NCBI GenBank assembly: GCA_965223675.1
Contig: OZ245013.1
Coordinates: 2,418,001-2,482,000 of the forward strand
Direction of reading: 5' to 3'
Source of the DNA: JAGQKC01 sp965223675
GTDB taxonomy: Bacteria; Nitrospirota; Nitrospiria; Nitrospirales; UBA8639
DNA: 64,000 nucleotides
Shown: in pieces, positions 52,315 to 61,394 of the stretch
Numbering within the stretch: the stretch's first letter is position 1
Layout of the letters: every line of letters starts with the position of its first letter
The notes under the pieces: model-generated
Database searches by the model: none
What the model was told of the DNA's origin: nothing
Seen by the model: only the letters and a program-made list of their open reading frames with translations
Program-made: the position numbers and the translations under genes

Positions 52315-54228
52315 ATGCGACTAAGAGATATTGGTCTTTTGGCGATATTGATTGGAGTTCTCTCACCACAGGTTTTTTATGTAACTGAGGCTACCGCGCA
52401 GGAACGTGTAGTGTCAGATGAGATGCTCAAACGGCGCTGGCCAAACGGTATTATTCCATTTAGCTTCGATCCGAATTTCAATGGTGACAAGGACGAGATC
52501 CGCGCAGCCTTCTTTGGTTCGGAGACTGTTCCGGGCTGCTCCACCGCCGTGCCTTGTATAGGCTGGAATGCAGCAGATGCCGTTCGCTTTATCGATTGCG
52601 ATGCTACTGGCGACTGTGACAAGTATCGCCATACGGTCTACCTCATCGCGGGCGACAACATGATCGATAGTAACGGCGACATCGTCGTGGATGAAAAGGG
52701 CAATCCTAAAAAATACAACGGCACCCGCAAGAAGCGTGGTTTCGGGTACCTCAAGGCCGAAACACCTCTAAAAGAAGGATGTACGGAGAATACCTTAAAC
52801 CAAGATCGAAATTGCCGAAAAGAGGATTGCAAATTCAATTCCGACCAGAAATGTGTATTTGACGTCTGGCTAAAGAATTCGACCAACTTTATGTGGAATG
52901 CCGGGCACGAACTGGGGCACATGTTGGGCTTTCAGCACGAACAGCGCCGCTATGACCGCGATACGTTTATCGACACGTCGAATTGTTCGGGGCAGGCTTG
53001 GGAAGATTCGATCATGAACAGTGAGAACTTCATCGGCTCCTACGATGTGCAATCGATAATGCACTATCCAGAAAAAGAGGGGCGCTGCTGGACCGCCCTG
53101 CCAGGTAAGCCGGTTGTGACCTATCGCAACAACGATCTTCCCTCGCCCAAGGACTTGGCAAAATTGCAACTTCTTTATGGGGTGCGTGGCGACTGGCGGC
53201 GCAACGGGAAGTGGTGTATCCGGGGAGGCCGGATACTCCATACCGGCGACTTTAACAAAGACGGACAGATCGATCTTCTCTGCCACAGCGCCGTTTCCGG
53301 CTTTAATGCGACGGGACGCAAATGGATCGATTATGCTAATTCCGATGGCCACTTCAACGGTACCAACTGGAGCAGCGGCACCGCTAAATTCTGCTTTGGC
53401 AGCAAGAGGCGGTTACACGAGGGCGACTTTGATGGTGATGGCGATACCGATGTCGTTTGTCACAATCGCGGTCTCGGCACGATCTCCGTTGACTATACCA
53501 ATTCCGAGGGTGAGTTGAACGGCCAGGACTGGCCAGAGAATGGCGTCCATCCCTGGCAATGCAAGGGCGAAACGGTACGAATTTATGTTGGCGACTTCAA
53601 CGGGGATGGCAAGGATGATCTGCTTTGCCATGATGGTCAAACAGGTGTAAGGATGATTGATCTGGCAAACACAAATGGTCGTTTCGGGACATTTGATTGG
53701 AAAAGCGAGGATCTGGGACGAAAGAGTTGGTGCGTTGGCTCTGGCAAGCGTTTGATCCTCGGAAACTTTGATGGCGATACGAGCGACGACGTGCTTTGTC
53801 ATAACACGGAGACCGGTCACCGTTTGATCGACTATGCCTTCAACCATGGCAATCTAAAGGGGACAAACTGGGATAGCAAAGGAGATAGCGCCAATGCGTT
53901 CTGCTGGGGCCAAGACCGAAAGGTACATGTGGCCGATGTGAACGGCGATGGGGCGGATGATTTAATTTGTCACAACAGCCGGATCGGTTCTGTTTCGGTG
54001 GATTTGGCGGATAAAGGAGTGAGTTGGCGTGAAGGGAGCGGGTTACGCGGGAAGGATGCATTCTACGACTTGGCTTTTTGTAATGCCAAAGATGCGAGGC
54101 TCCTGACCGGTGCTTTCGGACCGAACGACACGCGGGCGGATCTTCTTTGCCACAACTCCGTTACTGGTCACATGGCAGTTCTTTATGCACGATCGGGCGG
54201 AACATTCGAGATTCCACCCGGATACTGA
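52315..54228 (+). CDS. Astacin-type (M12A) metalloprotease with FG-GAP-like repeats
   Basis: Signal peptide (residues 1-30), then an M12A domain with WPNGIIPFSFDP at the start. The full zinc signature HELGHMLGFQHEQRRYDRD runs from residue 198, and the Met-turn SIMHYPE has Met249, so it looks active. The second half has six repeats of about 52 residues with Ca-binding-like DFNKDGQIDLLCH / DFDGDGDTDVVCH / DFNGDGKDDLLCH cores, FG-GAP/VCBS-like, likely for adhesion or polymer binding. The gene is more G+C-rich than its neighbours, suggesting acquisition. AGGAG precedes the ATG. Probably secreted. Confidence 0.92.
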   Translation: MRLRDIGLLAILIGVLSPQVFYVTEATAQERVVSDEMLKRRWPNGIIPFSFDPNFNGDKDEIRAAFFGSETVPGCSTAVPCIGWNAADAVRFIDCDATGDCDKYRHTVYLIAGDNMIDSNGDIVVDEKGNPKKYNGTRKKRGFGYLKAETPLKEGCTENTLNQDRNCRKEDCKFNSDQKCVFDVWLKNSTNFMWNAGHELGHMLGFQHEQRRYDRDTFIDTSNCSGQAWEDSIMNSENFIGSYDVQSIMHYPEKEGRCWTALPGKPVVTYRNNDLPSPKDLAKLQLLYGVRGDWRRNGKWCIRGGRILHTGDFNKDGQIDLLCHSAVSGFNATGRKWIDYANSDGHFNGTNWSSGTAKFCFGSKRRLHEGDFDGDGDTDVVCHNRGLGTISVDYTNSEGELNGQDWPENGVHPWQCKGETVRIYVGDFNGDGKDDLLCHDGQTGVRMIDLANTNGRFGTFDWKSEDLGRKSWCVGSGKRLILGNFDGDTSDDVLCHNTETGHRLIDYAFNHGNLKGTNWDSKGDSANAFCWGQDRKVHVADVNGDGADDLICHNSRIGSVSVDLADKGVSWREGSGLRGKDAFYDLAFCNAKDARLLTGAFGPNDTRADLLCHNSVTGHMAVLYARSGGTFEIPPGY

Positions 54229-54657
54229 AGAACTTGCCGGTACCGCATCGTACCCGAGTGAGAAGGCTTGGGAAATTGCACTTATTGTATGAATTCGCGT
54301 GTTGAGGTATCCGTTAAATCTCAATACATAACATCTTTAGAAATCCCAAAGGATGAACTAGTTTCCACTGGTGCATTCCAGGAGTAAGCTTGTCCTAAAC
54401 GTCCATTCTCATTCAGGTTACTACGATAGCTGACTTGGACATTTTCAACCTTTTGGTTTAGTTTTGAATTCACCGCAATAGTGATTCATAGTGATGTAAT
54501 TTTGTAAACGATACAATGCACATTCATGCATGGAGCTGCAGTTTTATTTTTCGTTAAGTCTTATTCCCATCTTCTCCTTTTCTTTTGATATTTCGAAACT
54601 GGTTTATCGTGAGGTATTCAACGGTAAAACATACCTTTTTGGTGTAGGTATTTCAGC

Positions 54658-54759
54658 GTGAAAACAGTCTTGACAGACGAACGCATAGAGCAGAAAGAAG
54701 TTTTAATCTTAGTTACGCTTCTGATTGCACTTACACTGATAAGTCGAGGACTGAATTAA
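54658..54759 (+). CDS. Candidate 33-residue membrane protein
   Basis: GTG opens KTVLTDERIEQKEVLILVTL and continues LIALTLISRGLN to a stop: a charged head and a clean single membrane helix. GTAGG lies about eight bases upstream. No relatives known to me. It sits in the otherwise empty 54.2-55.1 kb gap. Supported only by composition and a modest ribosome site. Confidence 0.3.
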   Translation: MKTVLTDERIEQKEVLILVTLLIALTLISRGLN

Positions 54760-54809
54760 GGGGTCGGGAGTCTTTAATTGGCATGAATATCGTAAATTCA
54801 TGTTGCAAA

Positions 54810-55165
54810 TCCTAATGACAGGTCAGCTTTCGTTGCAGATCTCGTGGCTTCTGATATGTCTACTACAAGTGCTCAAAAAGATGTTCTAGGACGCGGTAGT
54901 TGATCATAGTAAGTGCTAATGACAGGGCAGCTTTCGTTAAAGTCTCATGGCTTCTGATGTGTTCACTATGGGTGTTCAAGCTAGATCACGATAGTTCAAG
55001 GGGCACATTGCGCTTGTATGCACAATCCACATTGGTGTCTAATGCTCTTTGATGTTGTGATTACAGGTGATCCTAGGTCGCGGTAATTGAGATAGCACTA
55101 ACTGATTGATGATTATTCTACGTTGAAGTCCCACACCACTTGCTATATTGATTATAGGCGACCTA
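54810..55165. repeat. Four degenerate units related to the 33.3 kb repeat
   Basis: Units near 54811-54890, 54915-54985, 55030-55078 and 55105-55165 share, in order, elements like GACAGGTCAGCTTTCGTTG, CTCGTGGCTTCTGAT, and ATTACAGGTGATCC. The third and fourth are shorter and more worn. The same consensus (TAATGCTT...ATTACAGGTGTCC) is at 33325-33495. The last unit runs up to the stop of the glycine-zipper gene. The rest of the 54.2-55.16 kb gap shows only the small ORF at 54658. Confidence 0.55.
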
Positions 55166-55639
55166 CTCCCAGCCTATGGGTTCGTAGCCTTTTTCCTTCA
55201 AGCAGCGATTGACAAACTTTCTATAGGTTGGATTCGAATCAGAACCTCCGGATGAAAAAATACCACGTAACAAACCTTGTGTCGCACCTACCGCTGCACC
55301 TATTGCCGAACCAAGCCCAACGCTTCCCGCAATAGCCCCGCCAACGGCACCTGAAGCCGCCCCTACAGCACCACCTGTGACCGTTTGCCCTGCAACCTGC
55401 TCTCCGGCATTAGATGTCTCCACATATTGCTCTGCCAATTCCTCACATGAGGAAATGTCCAGTTCCGCTTGTTCTGGTCCAGCTTTTTCCAGTTCGGCAT
55501 TTGGGTAGAGAACCGGTCTGGCCCCCGAGCAACCACTTAGACTGAGAAGAAGAACAAGGAATATGAGATACGTAGTGCCATTCCTATTTCTGCCTTTTAA
55601 CCTCTGTTTTCTCATTTCATTCATCCTTATCTTCACCAT
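55163..55639 (-). CDS. Glycine-zipper lipoprotein
   Basis: GAGGG lies five bases before ATG 55639. The signal peptide LIFLVLLLSLSGC gives a lipidated Cys. The mature part has two Cys, then a glycine-zipper GAVGAASGAVGGAIAGSVGLGSAIGAAVG (within residues 90-125) that can insert in membranes, and a C-terminal NRCLKEKGYEPIGWE typical of small outer-membrane lipoproteins. Function unknown; such proteins often act in envelope integrity. Confidence 0.85.
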   Translation of the reverse strand: MVKIRMNEMRKQRLKGRNRNGTTYLIFLVLLLSLSGCSGARPVLYPNAELEKAGPEQAELDISSCEELAEQYVETSNAGEQVAGQTVTGGAVGAASGAVGGAIAGSVGLGSAIGAAVGATQGLLRGIFSSGGSDSNPTYRKFVNRCLKEKGYEPIGWE

Positions 55640-56013
55640 AACAACCCTCAAAATTTAATTGCTAAGGTGTTCAGTATTGCAGGCAAAGTGCACAAGCTTC
55701 AAACCTATCAGAGATAGGCTCTCATTTTTAGCTATCGTTGCAAAGTCATTATACGCAATTAACATTATGTTCACGATAGAACAGAAGGATACTATTCGAA
55801 CAGCCTAAATGTAAAAAGAACAGAACTCTACATTATGCCATACACCTTGAAGCATTAATATTCTATGCCCCTGTTACGTCTACATACTGTCAATCAAAAT
55901 TGTAGAAGGTGCGGCAAGCACAATTGGTAAATTTCCTTGCCCGTTATTCGAGAGAAGAGAAAGTTCCGACAGCTGTTCTCGAAACACAACTTCTTTATGT
56001 TCTGTACTTTCTT

Positions 56014-56121
56014 TTAACGAATTTCCCAAAGAATTAATGCGATCATAATGAAGAAAAAACAGGCCGAGACTATTGGGAAAATCTCTATATTTCGAATAGG
56101 TCTTGGCACAATAGGACTCAC
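56014..56121 (-). CDS. Candidate 35-residue membrane protein
   Basis: On the minus strand GGAGG is six bases before GTG 56121, which opens SPIVPRPIRNIEIFPI then VSACFFFIMIALILWEIR and a stop. Composition is that of a real single-pass protein: a Pro/Arg head and a 19-residue hydrophobic helix ending Trp-Glu-Ile-Arg. It follows the receiver gene at 56161 on the same strand by 39 bases. A longer overlapping frame of 84 codons from TTG 56134 is less protein-like. No known family. Confidence 0.45.
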   Translation of the reverse strand: MSPIVPRPIRNIEIFPIVSACFFFIMIALILWEIR

Positions 56122-56160
56122 TATTTTCCTCCAATTTTAGTCTTCACGGTAGTCCACACG

Positions 56161-56553
56161 TCACCCTGCAAGAGAAACCAGACGTTGAGAATTTTCTGTC
56201 GCAGTCGAAACGGCAGCTAAAAGTCTTTGCCAATCATAGGGCTTAGGAAGAATGGCAACCGGATTACCCTGGGACCCGAAAGAACGCTTGACGTTTGGAA
56301 TTTCACTCGTGACTAATATGATTGGAGTCGTATGGTAGCGTGGATGTTCATTCATTAATTCAATGAGCTCTAGACCATTCATTCGAGGCATATTGAGATC
56401 GGTCAACACGAGATCAAAGGATGCACTCGCAAGCTTTTCCATCGCTGCCATTCCGTCTTCAGCCTCTTCACAAAAATAACTTCGCCCCTCCAGCATCGTC
56501 CTCAGAACAAGCCTATGGTCCTGTTCGTCGTCCACAATTAATATACGCTTCAT
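56161..56553 (-). CDS. Single-domain response regulator (CheY-like)
   Basis: A 130-residue stand-alone receiver: ILIVDDEQDHRLVLRTML with the acidic pair near residue 8, phospho-acceptor LVLTDLNMPRMNG near 54, TSE, and KPYDW with the conserved Lys. No output domain. AAGGAG about ten bases before ATG 56553 fixes the start. It probably works with a separate histidine kinase; the kinase operon lies 1.6 kb upstream on the same strand. Confidence 0.9.
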   Translation of the reverse strand: MKRILIVDDEQDHRLVLRTMLEGRSYFCEEAEDGMAAMEKLASASFDLVLTDLNMPRMNGLELIELMNEHPRYHTTPIILVTSEIPNVKRSFGSQGNPVAILPKPYDWQRLLAAVSTATENSQRLVSLAG

Positions 56554-56574
56554 GATATGATCTCCTTTGCTCAA

Positions 56575-57211
56575 TGGGTTTTAAGCGACAAAAGATGTTT
56601 TATTGAGGTATCCATCAATCTCCATGCCAACTTCATGAAAACGTCAATACCTTTATTAAACAATAACTTACGATAAGTTTATTCAATTTTATCAATATAA
56701 TCCTGATTAGACTTGGACAAAGTGTTCCAAGACTGTCTCAATGATGCTTTCTGAAACAGAGAGGGATTTTCAGAAAAGGGAAAAAGAGGGGAAAATGCCA
56801 AAAAGATCAGCTATGGCCGATTCAGTTAACTTCCTCATGTTTGAAATGGGGAATGACGCAGGGTGAGCTTGTATCCCGATACCTATGAGCAACATCATCA
56901 CGAGGTTGGGGTACTCAACAAAGAGTGCTACCTCATCAAGCTCCCCAATACGGAGCCATCATACCCAAGACTCTCTCGATTGGAACGTATTGCGATTCGC
57001 TATAGAGGTCACAGTGATCTTGAACACTTCAACTACCGAAAGAAGACTGAACGTTGAGGTGTTCATCTCGCATGGGAGATTCTTGGGGGCAGAGACCAAA
57101 ATGATCAAGAAACCAGGGCGAAAAGTGGTATCGAAAACAATTCAAATGAAACGCGAAGAGAGCATTCTCTTACATCTGAACCAGATAAAAGACCGACCGT
57201 AAAGTCAACGA
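56575..57211. other. Gap between receiver genes
   Basis: About 640 bases. Two overlapping plus-strand frames (56863-57057 and 56885-57202) lack recognisable domains and clear ribosome sites; I do not call them. No promoter stands out. Confidence 0.5.
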
Positions 57212-58039
57212 TTAAACCCTTATAGGAGTTTTTGCTACCGTTAACCAAAACTCGACAATGTTCTTAATCACTATCCAAAACTCGTTGAGGTCAGTGGGTT
57301 TCGTGACATAACAATTCGCATAAAGTTCATGAGCCTTCGAAATGTCCTCATCTAAGGAAGAGCTAGAAAGGACGACGACGGGGATTGATTGAAGTTCTTG
57401 GTCATTTTTTACTTCCGCAAGGACATCATGTCCATTTTTTTTTGGCAAATTAAGATCCAATAACATCAAGTCTGGTCGCGAAGCGCTTGAATGGAAACCC
57501 TGGCGACGCAAAAACGCTATGGCTTCCTCACCATCATTCACGACCGAAAGATGGGCCTGGACATTCACGTCCTTGAGGGCTTCTCGAGTTAACCGCACAT
57601 CACCTTCATTATCTTCAACGAGAAGAATTTCCAACTTCCGTACCGCTGCAACAGCAACATCCTGCTGAGACGGCTTCGCCACAACAGCTTTACCGATTGC
57701 CTTAAACAATAATTCAAACTCAAAAGGTTTAGGTAATACCGTTTCTGCTCCGAGGCTTAAGGCCCGTGCTTGTATGCCTGAGGTGGAATGGGCGGTAATC
57801 ATGATAACGGGAATATCTCGAGTAGACGGCGATTTTTTTAGATGCCCTAAAAACTCTAACCCATTCATTTCTGGCATTTCATAGTCAGTCAGTATGAGAT
57901 CAGGCACCTTCTTCTGTACTTCTGCAAGCCCTTCAACCCCATTGCCGGCCTCAGTGCAATCCCACTCGAGTGTTTCAAGAAGTTCTCGAAGGATGAATCG
58001 ATTAGATGCATGATCATCGACAATAAGGACATGTCTCAT
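57212..58039 (-). CDS. Dual-receiver response regulator
   Basis: 275 residues comprising two receiver domains and nothing else. Domain 1: VLIVDDHASNRFILRE, LILTDYEMPEMNG, ITAHS and LPKPFE (residues 1-125). Domain 2: ILLVEDNEGDVRLTREAL, LMLLDLNLPKKNG, VLSSSS and VTKPTDLNEFW (140-270), the Rcp1/phytochrome-regulator type that commonly partners bacteriophytochrome-like kinases. GAGAGG lies six bases before ATG 58039. The gene follows the kinase gene by 120 bases and is very likely its partner. Confidence 0.9.
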   Translation of the reverse strand: MRHVLIVDDHASNRFILRELLETLEWDCTEAGNGVEGLAEVQKKVPDLILTDYEMPEMNGLEFLGHLKKSPSTRDIPVIMITAHSTSGIQARALSLGAETVLPKPFEFELLFKAIGKAVVAKPSQQDVAVAAVRKLEILLVEDNEGDVRLTREALKDVNVQAHLSVVNDGEEAIAFLRRQGFHSSASRPDLMLLDLNLPKKNGHDVLAEVKNDQELQSIPVVVLSSSSLDEDISKAHELYANCYVTKPTDLNEFWIVIKNIVEFWLTVAKTPIRV

Positions 58040-58159
58040 AGACAACCTCTCGCATAATATAAGCCAATCTAATCTTAAGGATAGAGACAAAGGAGCCTAT
58101 TTTTCGTGAAAATAGAGCATTTCCTAAATTACTTTGAACCGCTGCTACTCTCTTGGACG

Positions 58160-60091
58160 TCAATTTCCTATCTGTTCCGTATTCCCTAAAGTAAAGAAAA
58201 AAGTTGAACCTTTATTGGGAGTAGAATCCACCCAAATTTTCCCCTTATGATCTTCGACGATGCGTTTACAAATCGCAAGACCAATCCCAGTACCAGAATA
58301 GATTTTCCGATTATGCAGTCGATGAAAGACATCAAAAATTTTAGCCAAATGAACTGGTTCAATACCGATTCCATTGTCTTGAACAAAAAATAGCCAGTCC
58401 GTCTCTCTTTGCTCTGCTCCAACTGTGACATAAGGGGTCGACGTTGCATCACAAAACTTGATGGCATTGGCAAGAAGATTTTGGAATACTTGTGTCAATC
58501 GGATCGGATCGGCTGGAACGGTTGGTAGAGAATCCCAGACAATCTGCGCATGGCGTTCATCGATTAATCTCTTCAAATTTCTGATGGTTTGAACGACAAT
58601 TTCACTAACGTCGACCTGGGAGACTTGGAGTGCTTTCGTCCCAACTCTGGAATACTCCAAGAGATCACGAATGAGTGTTTGCATGCGACTGGCTCCATCC
58701 ACTGCGTAGGCGATAAACTCATCAGCATCGTTGTCAAGCTTTCCCACATAACGTTTCTCGAGCAGTTTCGTGTAACTCGACACCATACGCAATGGCTCTT
58801 GCAAATCATGCGCAGCCATAGAGGCAAATTGCTGAAGATCCGCATTTGAACGAGCTAACTCGGCTCGTTGATGTAGACTTTCCATTTCTATGATTTTTCG
58901 ATCAGTGATGTCCTCTATGATCGAGATATGAGAGGACGGGTCTTCTCCTGGTTGCCACATAGGTGAGACAAAGAGATTCGCCCAGATAATCGAGCCATCC
59001 TTACGTTTATAACGTCTTTCCATCGAAAACTTTTCAATCTCCCCACTCAACAAACGGGCCATGTTGTCTAAATCTTCCGGAAGATCGTCAGAATGAGTGA
59101 CATTCTGAAATGTCCGTCCTAGCATCTCTTCTTGAGAATACCCGAGTATGTCACAATATCGTTGATTAATACGTACAAATTCCCCAGATTTGGAGGAAAT
59201 TTGCGCCACGCCTACTGCCGCCTGTTCGAAAATGACACGAAATCTCTGTTCACTCTCTTTGAGTTCGCGAGTACGTTCTTCAACTCGTCTCTCAAGTTGG
59301 ACATTCATCTCTCGTAATTCTTGTTGATTATTTGTGATCGTCTGTGCCATGGAATCAAAAGCATCACCAATGCGAGCAAGCTCATCCTGGCCATGCAAAT
59401 AAGCACGAGCTTCGGTATCACCAGATCTAAACCGATTGACTGAATCGATGAGATGCTCAACACGTCGTGTGACGACGCGATGAAAGATGATTCCTAATAC
59501 TCCAGCCAGTACAGCCAGACCAAGACCATATGCGATCGCTTGACGGTGAAGCGCAGTAACGGCGGATGTCTTGGCTTGACTCAAGGTGAGTCGTTGATAA
59601 AAAAACCCACACTGCGGAGGACGAAGCTCTCCCGCGACACCTGAACCACAAATATTGGCATACCCTGTCAATCTTTTAGTATCTTCGGTTAATCGGACAA
59701 TCGCACCACCTGAGGCCTTAACTTGTTCAATCATTTTTTTGTCCAGCGGTGGTTTTAGCGATACCCAGGCTTCACCAATGTCAGCCAGACGGGACGAGGC
59801 AATGATGACGCCTGATGCATCCGTCAATAGTGCTAACTCATGTTCAGGAGCGGACCCCAAGGATGCAACCACACTCTGGGCGCCCTCTAAGTTTTCATCT
59901 CGAAGTAAAAGCTGCAGCACCCCTTGCAGTTGAGTCAACTCAGCTCGAAGACGGACAGATGCCTGCTGTTCCAGATTTTGAATGACCACAGGTTTCGTGG
60001 AAAAATACGTCAAGAGACCAATCAGGATCGCAAACCCTGTGAGGATGCCAATGACGAGATATCGTAGAGGATAACGCAAGGTAATATTCAT
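58160..60091 (-). CDS. Membrane histidine kinase (HAMP-PAS-HisKA)
   Basis: 643 residues: membrane helix at 10-30, a periplasmic sensor to about 180, second helix at 190-210, HAMP (HLIDSVNRFRSGDTEARAYLHGQDEL), coiled coil, PAS with PAC near 290-410 (RFRVIFEQAAVGVAQIS), and dimerisation helix MAAHDLQEPLRMVSSYTKLL with the phospho-His at 428. The ATPase domain follows: NLLANAIKF, DNGIGI, GTGIGLAICKRIVEDHKG. The His box is of the phytochrome-kinase type, matching the Rcp1-like second receiver of the next gene. Its start overlaps the binding-protein stop by 4 bases. Confidence 0.92.
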   Translation of the reverse strand: MNITLRYPLRYLVIGILTGFAILIGLLTYFSTKPVVIQNLEQQASVRLRAELTQLQGVLQLLLRDENLEGAQSVVASLGSAPEHELALLTDASGVIIASSRLADIGEAWVSLKPPLDKKMIEQVKASGGAIVRLTEDTKRLTGYANICGSGVAGELRPPQCGFFYQRLTLSQAKTSAVTALHRQAIAYGLGLAVLAGVLGIIFHRVVTRRVEHLIDSVNRFRSGDTEARAYLHGQDELARIGDAFDSMAQTITNNQQELREMNVQLERRVEERTRELKESEQRFRVIFEQAAVGVAQISSKSGEFVRINQRYCDILGYSQEEMLGRTFQNVTHSDDLPEDLDNMARLLSGEIEKFSMERRYKRKDGSIIWANLFVSPMWQPGEDPSSHISIIEDITDRKIIEMESLHQRAELARSNADLQQFASMAAHDLQEPLRMVSSYTKLLEKRYVGKLDNDADEFIAYAVDGASRMQTLIRDLLEYSRVGTKALQVSQVDVSEIVVQTIRNLKRLIDERHAQIVWDSLPTVPADPIRLTQVFQNLLANAIKFCDATSTPYVTVGAEQRETDWLFFVQDNGIGIEPVHLAKIFDVFHRLHNRKIYSGTGIGLAICKRIVEDHKGKIWVDSTPNKGSTFFFTLGNTEQIGN

Positions 60092-61128
60092 GAGGAATCC
60101 TCATGAAACGCCGCAGCACTAAATAGTGAATCGAGGCTCACAGAGACTTGTAGTAACTCTTTATTAATCATGAGATCCTGGAGACCTTTAGCCAATATCC
60201 GTAATGCGGGTCTGCGTTCCTGGAGGAGCTTGTGATTTTCGACTCGATTCGGGAGTCGTAATCCTTTATAGCTTTTCAATAAATCATCCGGAGGAATTTT
60301 GAGTCGTTTCTGCATAAGGGTTGCCGCATCATGGGGGTGTGTAGTGAAATAGTCGAGCGCTCGAAACCACCCATTCACAACGTGACGCACATTATCTGGA
60401 TGGGCAGAAAAATAGGCCTGATTCACGACTAAGACATTCACGATTTCACCAGGGATATCACGGCTCGTAAATAGCTCCTTCGCTCCCAGCGCAAGAAGTT
60501 GGGAACGTACCGGTTCGAAGGTAACGAGAGCATCAACTTCTCCTGCCTTATAGGCAGCCATATGTTCGCCCACCTCTAATCGCACAATAGAAATGTCGTC
60601 AAGAGACATTCCATGCTCTTCCAGCGCCCGTGAAACGAAATATGCGCCGAGCGCACTTGCTTCAACGCCTACACGCTTGCCAACCAGCGCAGAAAACTGA
60701 GAGATCTCTGGAGAACCTAAAATCACATCGCCTCCGTTCGAAATACTGGCGACCAAAAAGACCTGTACCGGTATTTGGCTCTCCAAAAGCAACAAGGTTT
60801 CGTCAAGCGTTAATGCAGCTGCCTCCAAAGCTTGATTACGAAAAGCACGAATTACTTCACTCGCCGAGAGATATTCAACCAGTTTTACGGATGTGGGGTC
60901 GAGATAACGTAATTCTCTGGCTAAATACAGAGGTTCATAACCAATCCAGACATTTGTACCTAGTCTTAAGGGAGGTTCTCGCTGCTCAATGCAAGACACC
61001 AACATGACCAACAACGTCAACAAGATCAGAAACCCAAACGCGAGTCTGCATCTCCAAGATGTCAAACAAATACTTGCAGATATCAGATAGCGGCTAGATT
61101 CAGAAGGGGCGAGCGGAACGATCTCCAT
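60088..61128 (-). CDS. Periplasmic binding lipoprotein (NMT1/TauA-like)
   Basis: A hydrophobic segment ending LVMLVSC gives a lipoprotein anchor (Cys46) after an unusually long N-terminal region. The mature part is an NMT1/ABC-type binding protein: LRLGTNVWIGYEPLYLARELRYLD, VEYLSASEVIRAFRNQALEAAALTLDE, GKRVGVEASALGAYFVSRALEE, AYKAGEVDALVTFEPVRSQLLALGA. No permease or ATPase is adjacent. Instead the next gene is a histidine kinase overlapping by 4 bases, so this protein probably detects a small ligand for the kinase instead of importing it. Confidence 0.88.
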   Translation of the reverse strand: MEIVPLAPSESSRYLISASICLTSWRCRLAFGFLILLTLLVMLVSCIEQREPPLRLGTNVWIGYEPLYLARELRYLDPTSVKLVEYLSASEVIRAFRNQALEAAALTLDETLLLLESQIPVQVFLVASISNGGDVILGSPEISQFSALVGKRVGVEASALGAYFVSRALEEHGMSLDDISIVRLEVGEHMAAYKAGEVDALVTFEPVRSQLLALGAKELFTSRDIPGEIVNVLVVNQAYFSAHPDNVRHVVNGWFRALDYFTTHPHDAATLMQKRLKIPPDDLLKSYKGLRLPNRVENHKLLQERRPALRILAKGLQDLMINKELLQVSVSLDSLFSAAAFHEDSS

Positions 61129-61394
61129 GTAACGGCAACTCCTAGGAAATCAACCAACCATGGTCGTGCCAGCCGGTGCGGAAGATCTATGAAGGGATGA
61201 TAGACAGCTACAGATTATAGAGTATCAACTCGACTTGTTAAAGAGATAATTCAGATAGAGGGTAACGTAAGATTCGTAGGACATACAAAATTGTTCACGG
61301 GTTTATTGGATGTCTTCGCTATGTATGCAACATGCAATTGAACATGAACGCTATCGACCCTGGAGAGGCTGGATTCATCCGTACTGGCCAAATG

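Noticed and set aside
55880..56134. 84-codon minus-strand ORF starting at TTG 56134
   Set aside because: Overlaps the better-supported 35-residue frame and uses its ribosome site as coding sequence; composition not protein-like.
56863..57202. Two overlapping plus-strand ORFs of 64 and 105 codons
   Set aside because: No domain, no clear ribosome site, opposite to the surrounding operon.
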